NCBI GenBank assembly: GCA_000993615.1 | Contig: LBWM01000002.1 | Coordinates: forward strand, 56,895 to 120,894 | Reading direction: 5' to 3' | Source of the DNA: Candidatus Peregrinibacteria bacterium GW2011_GWF2_39_17 | GTDB taxonomy: Bacteria > Patescibacteriota > Gracilibacteria > UBA1369 > UBA12473 | DNA: 64,000 bases | Part shown: positions 37,503 through 46,868 of the stretch, in pieces | Numbering within the stretch: position 1 is the stretch's first letter | Layout of the letters: every line of letters starts with the position of its first letter | Program-made: the position numbers and the translations under genes | Notes under the pieces: generated by a model | The model's database searches: none | Seen by the model: the letters and a program-made list of their open reading frames with translations, nothing else | What the model was told of the DNA's origin: nothing

Positions 37503-38630
37503 ATGTTAAAACTTTTTTCAAAAAGAAAATATCGCACCTTAAATAAAATACAAATTTCTGCCACCGCCCTTCGCCATAATTTAAACTTATATCGCCAACT
37601 TTTACCAAACAAAACAATTTGTCCAGTTCTAAAGGCAAATGCCTACGGACACGGCCTAATCGAAGTGGCTCAAACGCTAAAAAAAGAAAATCCTGAATTT
37701 TTAATTGTTGATTCCCTTTATGAAGCCTACAAATTGAAAAAAGCAAATATCCATTCCAAAATTCTTATTCTAGGCTACACAATCACAGAAAATATAAAAT
37801 ACAAACATTTACCCTTTCATTTTGCAGTCAGCGATTTCGAATCAGCTCAAATATTAGCAAAGAAAAAAGCAAAAGTTCATCTTAAGATAGATACCGGGAT
37901 GAATCGCATGGGTTTTACTCCCCAGGAATTAGCCACTTTTTTACCAAAATTTAAAGAATGGAACCTCGATGTAAAAGGAGTTTTGACCCATTTAGCCGAC
38001 CCAGATAATCCCCAGGATAATTCCTTTACAGAAAAGCAACTAACTTCTTTTAAAAAAATCGTATCCCAAGTACATCAAACCGGATTTAAACCCAAATGGA
38101 TTCATGCGGGCCAAAGCGCAGGATCCCTTAAGCAATCCGGAGATTTTATTAACATGGTGCGCCTAGGAATAGGCTTTTATGGAATTAATCCTTTTCACAA
38201 AACAGACCCTGCTTTTCAAAAGCTATCTGATTTAAAACCAGCCCTGGAATTAATTTCCACCTTAGTTGGAATCAGAAAAATTAACAAAAATGAAACCATC
38301 AGCTATGGCCGCACTTTTAAGGCCAACAGAAAAATGACAATTGGCATCGTCCCGGTAGGATATTACGAAGCCTTACCTTGGAACTTAGCAAATAAAGGCT
38401 TTATGGAAGTTAAAAATGTCCTCTGTCCAATCATTGGGAAAATTTGCATGAACTACACAATTATCGATTTAAGCAAAGTAAAAATTCCCCAAATTGGTGA
38501 TGCCGTAATTATTTATTCCCAAAATATCAAAAACCCTAATTCCATTATCAAAATGGCTAAATTAGCCAAAACACTTCCTTACGAACTCCTAACACGAATC
38601 AACCAAAGCATTCGCAGAGAAATTATTTAA
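37503..38630 (+). CDS. alr: Alanine racemase
   Basis: 375-residue PLP enzyme that makes D-alanine for peptidoglycan. The PLP lysine lies in CPVLKANAYGHG, the conserved tyrosine region is ISYGRTF, and the C-terminal barrel has ICMNYTIIDLSK. The usual GYADG motif reads GYYEALPW. It starts 18 nt after the cysteine-rich gene, so the two may be co-transcribed, and its end overlaps the convergent TrmB gene by 8 bases. Confidence 0.95.
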   Translation: MLKLFSKRKYRTLNKIQISATALRHNLNLYRQLLPNKTICPVLKANAYGHGLIEVAQTLKKENPEFLIVDSLYEAYKLKKANIHSKILILGYTITENIKYKHLPFHFAVSDFESAQILAKKKAKVHLKIDTGMNRMGFTPQELATFLPKFKEWNLDVKGVLTHLADPDNPQDNSFTEKQLTSFKKIVSQVHQTGFKPKWIHAGQSAGSLKQSGDFINMVRLGIGFYGINPFHKTDPAFQKLSDLKPALELISTLVGIRKINKNETISYGRTFKANRKMTIGIVPVGYYEALPWNLANKGFMEVKNVLCPIIGKICMNYTIIDLSKVKIPQIGDAVIIYSQNIKNPNSIIKMAKLAKTLPYELLTRINQSIRREII

Positions 38631-39375
38631 ACATCAATTCAAACACCCCACAAAGAGTGCGATGAATTGCTTCATTTTCAATTATAACCCCGGTTAAATC
38701 ACCAGCTCGGAATGAAATAAAAGCCACACGATCACGTCCATACATTGCGACCTCGGTTTCAAATGGAAAATTCTGCGGGCTAACCATTACGGTTTTTCTT
38801 AAATACTTTTTGTCATGCCTTAAATACCGCCGCGCCTCTGGTGAATCAGTCACGATAATTTCCGATTTAATTTTCTGCTTCACTAAGCGTGCCATATAAT
38901 CATGAACTAAAAATCCACGTAATTCCTTGGGAATTGTATCAACTGCTAAAAACGCCCTAATTGGATATTCATTCCCCTGCATTAAGGTATCTTCATAAAC
39001 TGTTTTAATTCCTTCCGCTCCTTCATAAAATCGCACCTTAGGCAGAGCACTCATGTCTCGCAAATAACTTGAAAATTCGGGTAAATAATTTTCCAAATCT
39101 TTTTTGCGACGCCCCCATTCCTGCCTTTGATGATCTGCGTAACGCACTAAGGCTTCAGGATTTTCCACCGTAAAATACTGAATATTATTACGCGTCACCA
39201 CATTAGCTACGCCTCTCTCAATCAATTTTTTACAAATTACATAAGTTGTGACCCGATTCATCTTTAAATGCTTAGCTAAGATACTCGCTGGCTGCATGCC
39301 TAATTTTAAAGCCAATAAATAAACCTTAACTTCCTTTTCGGAAAACCCAAGGTCTTTTAGTAAATCTTCAATCAT
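38623..39375 (-). CDS. TrmB-family transcriptional regulator
   Basis: 250 residues from the ATG at 39375 (TTG at 39402 is possible). N-terminal winged helix: LGFSEKEVKVYLLALKLG, ASILAKHLKMNRVTTYVICKKLIERG, then a coiled linker (QRQEWGRRKKDLENYLPEF) and a C-terminal PLD-like effector domain (about 110-250). TrmB proteins usually control sugar or central carbon genes. It is divergent from the aminotransferase/SerA operon, the natural target candidate. Confidence 0.9.
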   Translation of the reverse strand: MIEDLLKDLGFSEKEVKVYLLALKLGMQPASILAKHLKMNRVTTYVICKKLIERGVANVVTRNNIQYFTVENPEALVRYADHQRQEWGRRKKDLENYLPEFSSYLRDMSALPKVRFYEGAEGIKTVYEDTLMQGNEYPIRAFLAVDTIPKELRGFLVHDYMARLVKQKIKSEIIVTDSPEARRYLRHDKKYLRKTVMVSPQNFPFETEVAMYGRDRVAFISFRAGDLTGVIIENEAIHRTLCGVFELMFK

Positions 39376-39416
39376 AGTTGTGTTGTTAAAAATAAATAAC
39401 AATTATAATTCAAACC

Positions 39417-39426
39417 TGTTATAACA
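39417..39426. promoter_or_regulatory. Candidate operator between TrmB-like gene and aminotransferase
   Basis: TGTTATAACA is a perfect 10-bp palindrome in the 87-bp divergent intergenic region. Short perfect palindromes in A+T-rich DNA can be chance. Confidence 0.25.
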
Positions 39427-39489
39427 TATAAATAAACAGATTTACAAGCTTATTTACTTTTTAAGTATATTTGTTAAAATTAAATTACT

Positions 39490-40578
39490 ATGAAAAACCA
39501 AGTTCTACTTATCCCTGGCCCAACTTATGTTCGTCCACAAACCCTAAGAGCTCAAACCGGAACTCTAATTGGACACCGTGGCCAAGAATACAGAAATCTT
39601 CATCGGCGCATCGTTGAACAACTTAGATTTTTTCTAAACACGAAAGCCGATATTTTTATTTTACCAAGCTCAGCCAGTGGTTGCATGGAAGCAGCCATTA
39701 GAAACGGGGTCAAACAAAATGTTCTTTGCCTTGTAAATGGCGCTTTTTCGGAAAGATGGGCCGAAATCGCAGCAATGAACGGCAAAAAAGTTGATCGCTT
39801 AGAAATCCCCCTAGGCAAAGCTCCCACCCCTAAACTGCTAAAAGAAAAATTACAATCCAAAACTTACGACGCTGTTACTCTTGTGCTTAGCGAAACCTCA
39901 ACCGGTGCCCGTGCCCCCATTGAAAAATTAGCTCCAATAATGAAAAAATATCCAAAAACACTCTTCTGCGTAGACGGCGTAAGCATTACCGGCGGAGAAC
40001 CAATCAACGTGGACGAATGGGGTATTGATGTTTTCCTATTTGGGACACAAAAAGCTCTCGCCCTTCCCCCTGGAATTGCCTTCATGAGTGTTTCTGAAAA
40101 AGCTTTAGAAAAAGCTCAAACTATCAAAAATCGCGGCTTTTATTTCGACTTTTTAACCCTTAAAAAAGCAGCAGATAAACAACAAACACCAGTCACTCCA
40201 CCAATTACTCTTCTTTATGCCACGATTCACCAGCTTGATTACATCCTTAATCAAGAAACCCTCAAAAAAAGATTCCTAAGGCACGCTCAAATGGCCAAAA
40301 TGGTTAGAGATTGGGGTAAAAATTACTTTTCCTTATTTACAAATAAAAATTACCTAGTTAACACCTTAACCACCTTTAAAACTCCGTCCAATTTTAATAC
40401 CGAACATTTTTTAAAAATTTGCCAAAACCAAGGTTTCGAATTAGCTAACGGCTATGGCGATCTAAAAAATAAAACTTTTCGTATTGGACACATGGGAGAT
40501 CATTCACTTGAAACCATTAAATTAATGATCACTACCCTTACCCCCCTTGTTGAAAATTCCTTACCCCAACCACTATGA
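39490..40578 (+). CDS. Class V aminotransferase (serine/alanine-glyoxylate type)
   Basis: 362 residues, PLP-dependent. IPGPTYVRP at the N-terminus, SASGCMEAAI near residue 60, ETSTGARAPIE, the VDGVSITGGEP segment and the Schiff-base lysine in GTQKALALPPG. Related enzymes are serine-pyruvate or alanine-glyoxylate aminotransferases; some act as phosphoserine aminotransferases. It overlaps the SerA-like gene by 4 bases, pointing to serine metabolism. Confidence 0.9.
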   Translation: MKNQVLLIPGPTYVRPQTLRAQTGTLIGHRGQEYRNLHRRIVEQLRFFLNTKADIFILPSSASGCMEAAIRNGVKQNVLCLVNGAFSERWAEIAAMNGKKVDRLEIPLGKAPTPKLLKEKLQSKTYDAVTLVLSETSTGARAPIEKLAPIMKKYPKTLFCVDGVSITGGEPINVDEWGIDVFLFGTQKALALPPGIAFMSVSEKALEKAQTIKNRGFYFDFLTLKKAADKQQTPVTPPITLLYATIHQLDYILNQETLKKRFLRHAQMAKMVRDWGKNYFSLFTNKNYLVNTLTTFKTPSNFNTEHFLKICQNQGFELANGYGDLKNKTFRIGHMGDHSLETIKLMITTLTPLVENSLPQPL

Positions 40579-41498
40579 AAATCCTTATTGCTCAAAAACT
40601 TGGCGAAAGTGGCCTGAAAATCCTCCGCAATCAAAAACGTCACACCTTTGATTATTACCAGGCGCTAAAAACCGAAGATTTATTCCCACTGATCGCCAAA
40701 TATGACGCCTTAATTGTCCGTAGCCAACCTCAATTAAATCGACCTATTCTCCTCATGGGCCAAAACCTCAAAGTAATTGGCCGAGCCGGAGTTGGCTTAG
40801 ATAATATTGACCTAAAAGCAGCCTCCGAACTACAAATTGAAGTAGTAAACAGCGCTGACGCCAACATTATTTCCGCCGCAGAACATACTTTTGCCCTAAT
40901 TATGGCTGTAAGTCGCAACCTTGTCTCGGCTCATCAATCTTTACAAAAAGGCATCTGGAATCGAGAATTATTTATTGGCACTGAACTTTATGCTAAAACT
41001 TTAGGCCTAATTGGTTGCGGCCGAATTGCCACCCATGTAGCACAAATTGCCAAAGGCTTTGGCCTAAAAATCATTGGCTATGATCCGTACCTAACACCCG
41101 AAAGCGCCCAAGAAAAAGGAATCTGCAAAAAAGAAAAAATTGATGAAGTCCTGCAAAAAGCCGATATTATTAGCCTTCATGTCCAAAAAACATCGGAAAC
41201 CACTAATCTTCTTACCGAAAAAGAGCTTCAAAAAATGAAATCATCCGCAATTTTAATCAATTGCGCCAGAGGAGGAGTTGTTAATGAATCAGATCTTTAC
41301 GCAGCCCTGCTGCAAAAAAAAATTGCCGGAGCCGGAATCGATGTTTGGGAAACAGAACCAGACACAACTAATCCTTTACAAAAATTAAGCAATGTCGTAG
41401 CCACTCCTCACCTCGGAGCTTTAACCCAAGAAGCCCAAGAACGTGTTAGTGAATCAATTGTTCAAAAAGTATTAGAAAAACTAGAGCTCCATAATTAA
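40575..41498 (+). CDS. serA: D-3-phosphoglycerate dehydrogenase-type 2-hydroxyacid dehydrogenase
   Basis: 307 residues. NAD-binding GLIGCGRIATHVA, GRAGVGLDNID, catalytic Arg in NCARGGVV, Glu in VWETEPD and His in TPHLGALT. The ACT regulatory domain of long SerA forms is absent. With the coupled aminotransferase it would turn 3-phosphoglycerate toward phosphoserine; no phosphatase (serB) is adjacent. Other hydroxyacid substrates are possible. Confidence 0.88.
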   Translation: MKILIAQKLGESGLKILRNQKRHTFDYYQALKTEDLFPLIAKYDALIVRSQPQLNRPILLMGQNLKVIGRAGVGLDNIDLKAASELQIEVVNSADANIISAAEHTFALIMAVSRNLVSAHQSLQKGIWNRELFIGTELYAKTLGLIGCGRIATHVAQIAKGFGLKIIGYDPYLTPESAQEKGICKKEKIDEVLQKADIISLHVQKTSETTNLLTEKELQKMKSSAILINCARGGVVNESDLYAALLQKKIAGAGIDVWETEPDTTNPLQKLSNVVATPHLGALTQEAQERVSESIVQKVLEKLELHN

Positions 41499-41504
41499 AA
41501 CTCC

Positions 41505-41885
41505 CTAAGTCAGAAAAGAAGTCATGGCCTGCTTAGCAGTTTCCAAACACAATGTCCCACATTTGACTCGAGCTGGCCCTAACTCCACTCCCAATAAATC
41601 AAAAATCTTTTTTTGCGGAATTTTTTCAACCTCCTTAACATACTTTCCCTTCAATTCCTCAGTTAACAACGAAACAGCGGCCACACTAATCACACAACCC
41701 TCGCCCTGCCAACCGACATCAGTAATACGCGCTTTTTCCCCTTTACCCTCAATTTTAAAATAAAGACGAACATAATCACCGCAAGTAGTATTTACTCCAG
41801 AAAACTTAACTGTAGCGTTCGCTAACTCTCCACGATTAAGTGGATTTTTAGCTAAATCAATAATTTGCTCACGATAAAGATCCAT
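41505..41885 (-). CDS. sufU: Fe-S scaffold SufU (NifU N-terminal type)
   Basis: 126 residues. Cys ligands in TTCGDYVRL, GCVISVAAVSLL and RVKCGTLC; the family CGD, GCxIS and RxxC pattern is intact. Accepts sulfur from SufS or scaffolds clusters in the SUF system. It is separated from the other suf genes by a divergent esterase gene and converges on serA. Confidence 0.92.
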   Translation of the reverse strand: MDLYREQIIDLAKNPLNRGELANATVKFSGVNTTCGDYVRLYFKIEGKGEKARITDVGWQGEGCVISVAAVSLLTEELKGKYVKEVEKIPQKKIFDLLGVELGPARVKCGTLCLETAKQAMTSFLT

Positions 41886-41944
41886 AAAATTATTATCAAA
41901 CCATGGACAAAAAAATAAGAAAGCCTAAATCTAACATCCTTTAA

Positions 41945-41981
41945 GGTAAGCTGATTAAAAAATTTGTCAAATTAGCTTGCC
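41945..41981. promoter_or_regulatory. Long imperfect inverted repeat between sufU and the esterase
   Basis: GGTAAGCTGATT (41945-41956) faces AATTAGCTTGCC (41970-41981): 12 paired positions including two G-T pairs, 13-base loop. It lies in the 160-bp divergent intergenic region; it could be an operator or an RNA hairpin in the esterase leader. No T-run follows, so it is not a terminator. Confidence 0.4.
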
Positions 41982-42045
41982 AAAGACAAAATCAAAATTT
42001 ATTTTTAGACAAACAATTTTTTAAAATTATAACAACTATACAAAT

Positions 42046-43386
42046 ATGAAAAAAATATTTTCACTAACAATAATTAGTTTTTATCTATTTCTAAATGTTT
42101 TTATTTCCGAAACACCGCTTAATGCCCAAGAAGAAAACAGCTCTGATGATTATGCAATCTACAAAATAGATGTTCCTTCAGCCAAAAATGATCCTGATTA
42201 CAGCACCAGGCCGGTGGTGATGTTTGCCCCTCAAAATATCGACCCAAATAAAGAATATCCGCTTGTACTCTATTTCCATGGCTATGGAGAAAACAATAAC
42301 GTCGCCTTAAATGCAGACGGATCAGTCAACCTAGAAAGCGCTGAAACTAATAATTATGTAAAAATCGTCAATAATGCACTTACCGATTTACGCGTCAAAA
42401 ATAGCCACACCAAAGATTGGGTTGTCCTGATGATTGATGGTCGAAATTGTTTAGATGGTACTTTTTACATAGATTCAAATTATACTGGTTCACTAGGCGA
42501 ATGGGCTACTGTTGGGGTTCCATACTATATTGAAACCAAATTTCACGATCGCTTCGGCATCACCTTTTCCAAAGACCCAAATTTGCGAGCATTAGTCGGT
42601 CATTCAATGGGCGGCTATGGCGCACTTCGCTTATCTCAACTTTACAGCCCCACTACCATTCAAAAAGGAGAATATACCATTATTGATGAACAAGAAGTAA
42701 GTATCTACCCCTACGGAATTGCCGCCGCCAATAATCCCGCTGCTTCTTGGATTGCCACTACTGGTTTAGCGCTACGAGTACCGAGTGAAAATGATCGTAA
42801 TTCCAAAACAAACGCCGTTGAATACACCTTTGATAATACTTCTTTTCGTGGACAAACCATTACCGAGGATGGAGATAATACGTATACCTGGAATCTTCAC
42901 CGCTTAACCGATCTTTTATTTGCTCTTTCGGCTACTGTGGATAAAAGCTCTTTCCGCCCCAACGATGAAGCTTGTACCTGGGATAGCAAAGGCATTAATT
43001 ATGTACTTAGGCCATCTGGACTTATTAGCCCTAAAAATCTCTACGACTGGCTTAAACAAGACGTTTCTAATGAAATCTCTCAAAACCCAGACATCTGGGC
43101 ACAAAGCCATATTTACGCTGACGGAGAAGCAGTAGGATACCGAGACGAATATTATTTACAAGAAAATACAAAATATTTAAACGAATCTCTTCGTCGAGCT
43201 GAGCAAAAAAATCCTGACTTAAATTTAGACTTTGAAATAAGCTACTATCCCAATTCCCAAAACGCAGGCCATTACTCCAAATACCCTAAAAGGGGGGAGG
43301 CTTTACACTTTTTTGATTTAACTTGGCGCACTGAAGAGTCCTTTGAATTTGTAGCAAATAAAATGGATGCCTATAAAGGTCAATAA
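42046..43386 (+). CDS. Exported alpha/beta-hydrolase esterase
   Basis: 446 residues. Signal peptide (about 1-27, cleaved near NAQ). An alpha/beta-hydrolase fold with LVLYFHGYGENN (oxyanion region) and nucleophile serine in GHSMGGYGALR, typical of esterase D/LpqC-type enzymes; a late His in AGHYSKYP is a candidate catalytic base. Substrate unknown. It interrupts the suf cluster on the opposite strand. Confidence 0.88.
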   Translation: MKKIFSLTIISFYLFLNVFISETPLNAQEENSSDDYAIYKIDVPSAKNDPDYSTRPVVMFAPQNIDPNKEYPLVLYFHGYGENNNVALNADGSVNLESAETNNYVKIVNNALTDLRVKNSHTKDWVVLMIDGRNCLDGTFYIDSNYTGSLGEWATVGVPYYIETKFHDRFGITFSKDPNLRALVGHSMGGYGALRLSQLYSPTTIQKGEYTIIDEQEVSIYPYGIAAANNPAASWIATTGLALRVPSENDRNSKTNAVEYTFDNTSFRGQTITEDGDNTYTWNLHRLTDLLFALSATVDKSSFRPNDEACTWDSKGINYVLRPSGLISPKNLYDWLKQDVSNEISQNPDIWAQSHIYADGEAVGYRDEYYLQENTKYLNESLRRAEQKNPDLNLDFEISYYPNSQNAGHYSKYPKRGEALHFFDLTWRTEESFEFVANKMDAYKGQ

Positions 43387-43455
43387 GAACGCTCGGTAGC
43401 TTTACCTTTTAAAAAGCCCCAAAAACATACCTGCTATTTTTATTACGAATTTGAA

Positions 43456-44676
43456 TTACCTAAATTTTCGCTGAATACTCTTCAACCCATCAACCAAAAA
43501 ATCAACGTCTTCCTTGGAATTATAAATAGCGAAACTCATCCGCACCGTGGCCGGCACCCCCAAGGTACTAATGAGCGGCATACAACAATGATGACCAGCC
43601 CGAACACAAATACCTTTTTCTCCCAAGACAGCGGCCACATCATGAGGATGAATTCCCTGAATAGCAAAAGAAATCGCCCCCCTTTGAGTTTGCCAGTCAC
43701 CTGATCCAAATAAAGTTACTCCAGACAAGCTGCGCATTTGCACCAAAGCATAATCCTGAAGCTCTTGGTCATGCTGCTTAATCCATGTAAAACCCAATTC
43801 AGTTAAAAACGAAAGTGCCCCCCCTAAACCTATAACCTGCGAAATAGCAGGGGTACCAGCCTCAAATTTCCAAGGTAAATCATTCCAAATACTGTGGTCC
43901 AAATAAACTTCCTTAATCATATCACCACCCCCCATCCACGGCTCCATTTCCAATAAATGCTCTTTTTTCGCATATAAAACTCCGCATCCGGTTGGCCCAT
44001 AGATTTTATGAGAAGAGAAAGCCAAAAAATCAACATCTAACTGCTGAACATCTATTGCGAAATGAGCAATAAATTGAGCTGCATCAACACAAACTAATGC
44101 CCCAACTTTACGCGCCAATCTAACTACTTGCTTGATATCTACCACTGTTCCTAAAACATTAGACAACCCGGTAATACTTACTATCTTTGTTTTAGGTGTA
44201 ATTAAAGCAGCTAATGCGTCGTAATCTAATTGCCCATTCTTTTTAATTGGACAAAATCGCAAAACTGCACCAGTTTTTTTCGCCACCATTTGCCAAGGGA
44301 CAAGATTAGAATGATGCTCCAGGATGGTTAAAACAATCTCATCGCCTGATTTTAAAAATTTACTCCCCCAAGACTGAACAACCAAATTAAGTGACTCCGT
44401 AGTTCCCTTGGTAAAAATAATTTCTTCCCTTTCCCGGGCATTAATAAAATCTTTTACCATATCGCGAACTCCTTCATACGCAATCGTGGCCTTTTCCGCC
44501 AAAGGATAAAGTCCACGATGAACATTAGCATTCCCTAAATGATAATAATCCCAAGAAGCATCCAATGCTCTATCCACCCGTTGCGTTGTGGCTGCATTAT
44601 CCAAATAAATCAAATTAGGATTCAATCGAAAAAAAGGAAATCGTAATTTAAGTTCTGCCATGTTGAAATTTTTCAT
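43456..44676 (-). CDS. sufS: Cysteine desulfurase SufS
   Basis: 406 residues from the ATG at 44676; a TTG at 44709 overlapping the sufD stop could extend it by 11 residues. Class V PLP enzyme that supplies sulfur from cysteine. YLDNAATTQ at the N-terminus, LEHHSNLVPWQ, SHKIYGPTGCGVLY with the PLP lysine, and the active-site Cys in CVRAGHHCCMPL (first Cys of HCC). It follows sufD in the operon. Confidence 0.96.
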   Translation of the reverse strand: MKNFNMAELKLRFPFFRLNPNLIYLDNAATTQRVDRALDASWDYYHLGNANVHRGLYPLAEKATIAYEGVRDMVKDFINAREREEIIFTKGTTESLNLVVQSWGSKFLKSGDEIVLTILEHHSNLVPWQMVAKKTGAVLRFCPIKKNGQLDYDALAALITPKTKIVSITGLSNVLGTVVDIKQVVRLARKVGALVCVDAAQFIAHFAIDVQQLDVDFLAFSSHKIYGPTGCGVLYAKKEHLLEMEPWMGGGDMIKEVYLDHSIWNDLPWKFEAGTPAISQVIGLGGALSFLTELGFTWIKQHDQELQDYALVQMRSLSGVTLFGSGDWQTQRGAISFAIQGIHPHDVAAVLGEKGICVRAGHHCCMPLISTLGVPATVRMSFAIYNSKEDVDFLVDGLKSIQRKFR

Positions 44677-44705
44677 AAAAATAAATTTTAAATAAAAAGT
44701 TAAAA

Positions 44706-45413
44706 TCAATTCACGACGCCCCCTTTAAAAACAATTTCATTCATTCTTTTCTTTAAACTCTGATCCACTAGATCTCCAAGAGCTTCACCTAAAAAACCTT
44801 CCACTATTAACGGAATTGCCACCTCTCCTGCAATTCCCCTTGAAGCTAAGTAAAATAATTTTTCCTCATCAATTCTTTCCACAGACGCCGCATGCGAGGC
44901 CATAACCTCATGACATCTAATTTCAAGATTAGGTTCAGCCTCAATTCTAGCAGTAGGGCTCAAAAGTAATATTTTTTCCTCTAACCTACCATCGGCTCCC
45001 AAACATTTCGGCTCCATCCTAATCGTGCCATTAATAAAGCCCTGAGCCTTATCTAGAAGCACCCCCCTAATCACTAATTTTGATTTAGTCTCAACCCCAA
45101 AATGCTGATGTTTAAATTTAATACTTTGATAATTAATATCCTTCCCTAAAAAAATTATTTTTGAAAAAACCACACTTTCTCTTCCCTTTAATTTTATAGA
45201 AACATCTCCCTCAAAATCCTCCCCAAAATAACACTGCAAAAAAGTAAGCTTCGCTCTTTCTTCTAAAACACAATCAACTTTTTGCCCACTTTTAACACCT
45301 AAAATTGTAACCACAGCCCCAACCCCAAGTTCAACCCTAAACTCAGGAACATCAGTTGGTAATTTTAAAATGAAATCTTTACCTAAATCCTTAATTTTAA
45401 TAATCTTTACCAT
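44706..45413 (-). CDS. sufD: SufD-like Fe-S assembly protein (short)
   Basis: 235 residues, about half the usual SufD length, covering the beta-helix core and the C-terminal helices (HEVMASHAASVERIDEEKLFYLASRGI), with the family motif SHxAxVxxI. The long N-terminal domain of classical SufD is missing. Works with SufB and SufC as the cluster-building scaffold. Confidence 0.9.
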   Translation of the reverse strand: MVKIIKIKDLGKDFILKLPTDVPEFRVELGVGAVVTILGVKSGQKVDCVLEERAKLTFLQCYFGEDFEGDVSIKLKGRESVVFSKIIFLGKDINYQSIKFKHQHFGVETKSKLVIRGVLLDKAQGFINGTIRMEPKCLGADGRLEEKILLLSPTARIEAEPNLEIRCHEVMASHAASVERIDEEKLFYLASRGIAGEVAIPLIVEGFLGEALGDLVDQSLKKRMNEIVFKGGVVN

Positions 45414-45446
45414 TCTATTTATAAATTTTTTAAAAAAATCTTTCTA

Positions 45447-46856
45447 CTATCCAATCACTCCCTCCATTTCCATCTCAATTAAACGATTCATTTCGACTGC
45501 ATACTCTAGAGGCAAGGCTTTAACAATCGGCTCAATAAAACCATTAACAATCATCCCCAAAGCTTCATTTTCAGAAAGACCCCGACTCCTCAAATAAAAC
45601 AATTGCTCCTCACTAATTTTCCCTACCCTGGCCTCATGAGCAATCGCAACATCACTTTCATAAATTTTCATTTTGGGAAAAGTATCATTCCGAGATTCCT
45701 GATCTAAAATCAAAGCATCGCAACGAATATTGGCCTTTGCTCGCACTGCACCTTTATTAATTTGTAATAACCCCCGATAAACCGAAACCCCACCACCTTT
45801 TGAAATCCCTTTTGCTAAAACAGTCGAGCTTGTATCAGGGGCAACATGAATTACCTTTGCTCCGGTATCCTGAATTTGACCTCGGTTGGCAAAAGCAACT
45901 CCCAAATGATCTGCCCGCGCCCCCCTTCCTTTCAAGATAGAACAAGGATAAAGCATCGTGTGTCCACTCCCAAGATTACCACCAACCCATTCCATTGTGG
46001 CCAACGTATCCACAATCGCCCTTTTTGTATTCAAATTATAAGTATCTTGCGACCAATTTTCCACACTTGAATAACGAAAATGAGCATTTGATCCCACAAA
46101 AATTTCCACACACCCGGCATGCAATGAAGTGGATCCATACTTAGGAGCGGAACAACCCTCAATATAATGCCCTTTAGCCCCTTCTTCCACAATAATTAAA
46201 GTGTGCTCAAATTGCCCCATGGATTTCGCGTTCATTCGAAAATAAGCTTGCAAAGGTTGTGTCACATTCACCCCTTTCGGAATATAAAGAAAAGTTCCTC
46301 CTGACCACACGGCCCCATGCAAAGCCGCGAATTTATGATCTGAAGATGGCACACATTTCATAAAATATTTCTTCACCAATTCTGGGTACTTTTTCAAGGC
46401 CATATCCATATCCTCAAAAATCACCCCCTTCCCCTCCCATTGCTCTTTTAGCTTATGGTAAGCATTAAGTGAATCATATTGAGCTCCAGTTCCAGCCAAA
46501 AATTTACGCTCCGCCTCTGGGATTCCTAACCGTTCGAAAGTTTGTTTAATTTCCTTTGGAACTTCCTCCCATTTCGTAGCATAACCCTTCATTCCCTTAG
46601 GCGAGACATAATAAATAATTTCCTCAAAATTAATCCCACCTAAATCAACTCCCCAGGTTGGCAATTCTTTCTGATAAAAAATCCCTAAAGCTTTTAACCG
46701 ATGCTCAAGCATCCAAATCGGTTCCTTCTTTTCCTTAGAAATACGCCGTACTAATGACTTTGAAAGCCCCTTTTCAGCTTTAGCAATATAACCATAGTCG
46801 TTATGGCTATCAAAAACAGTGCGATCAAGATTTTTAATGTAATCTAAAGCTCCCAT
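45447..46856 (-). CDS. sufB: SufB, Fe-S cluster assembly scaffold
   Basis: 469 residues, full length. GTGAQYDSLNAYHKLK near the N-terminal third, FLYIPKGVNV, EGCSAPKYGSTSLHAG with the conserved Cys, ALILDQESRNDTFP, and C-terminal HEARVGKISEEQLFYL. Forms the SufBC(2)D complex. Start ATG at 46856. Confidence 0.97.
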   Translation of the reverse strand: MGALDYIKNLDRTVFDSHNDYGYIAKAEKGLSKSLVRRISKEKKEPIWMLEHRLKALGIFYQKELPTWGVDLGGINFEEIIYYVSPKGMKGYATKWEEVPKEIKQTFERLGIPEAERKFLAGTGAQYDSLNAYHKLKEQWEGKGVIFEDMDMALKKYPELVKKYFMKCVPSSDHKFAALHGAVWSGGTFLYIPKGVNVTQPLQAYFRMNAKSMGQFEHTLIIVEEGAKGHYIEGCSAPKYGSTSLHAGCVEIFVGSNAHFRYSSVENWSQDTYNLNTKRAIVDTLATMEWVGGNLGSGHTMLYPCSILKGRGARADHLGVAFANRGQIQDTGAKVIHVAPDTSSTVLAKGISKGGGVSVYRGLLQINKGAVRAKANIRCDALILDQESRNDTFPKMKIYESDVAIAHEARVGKISEEQLFYLRSRGLSENEALGMIVNGFIEPIVKALPLEYAVEMNRLIEMEMEGVIG

Positions 46857-46868
46857 TTGTTTTAAAAT

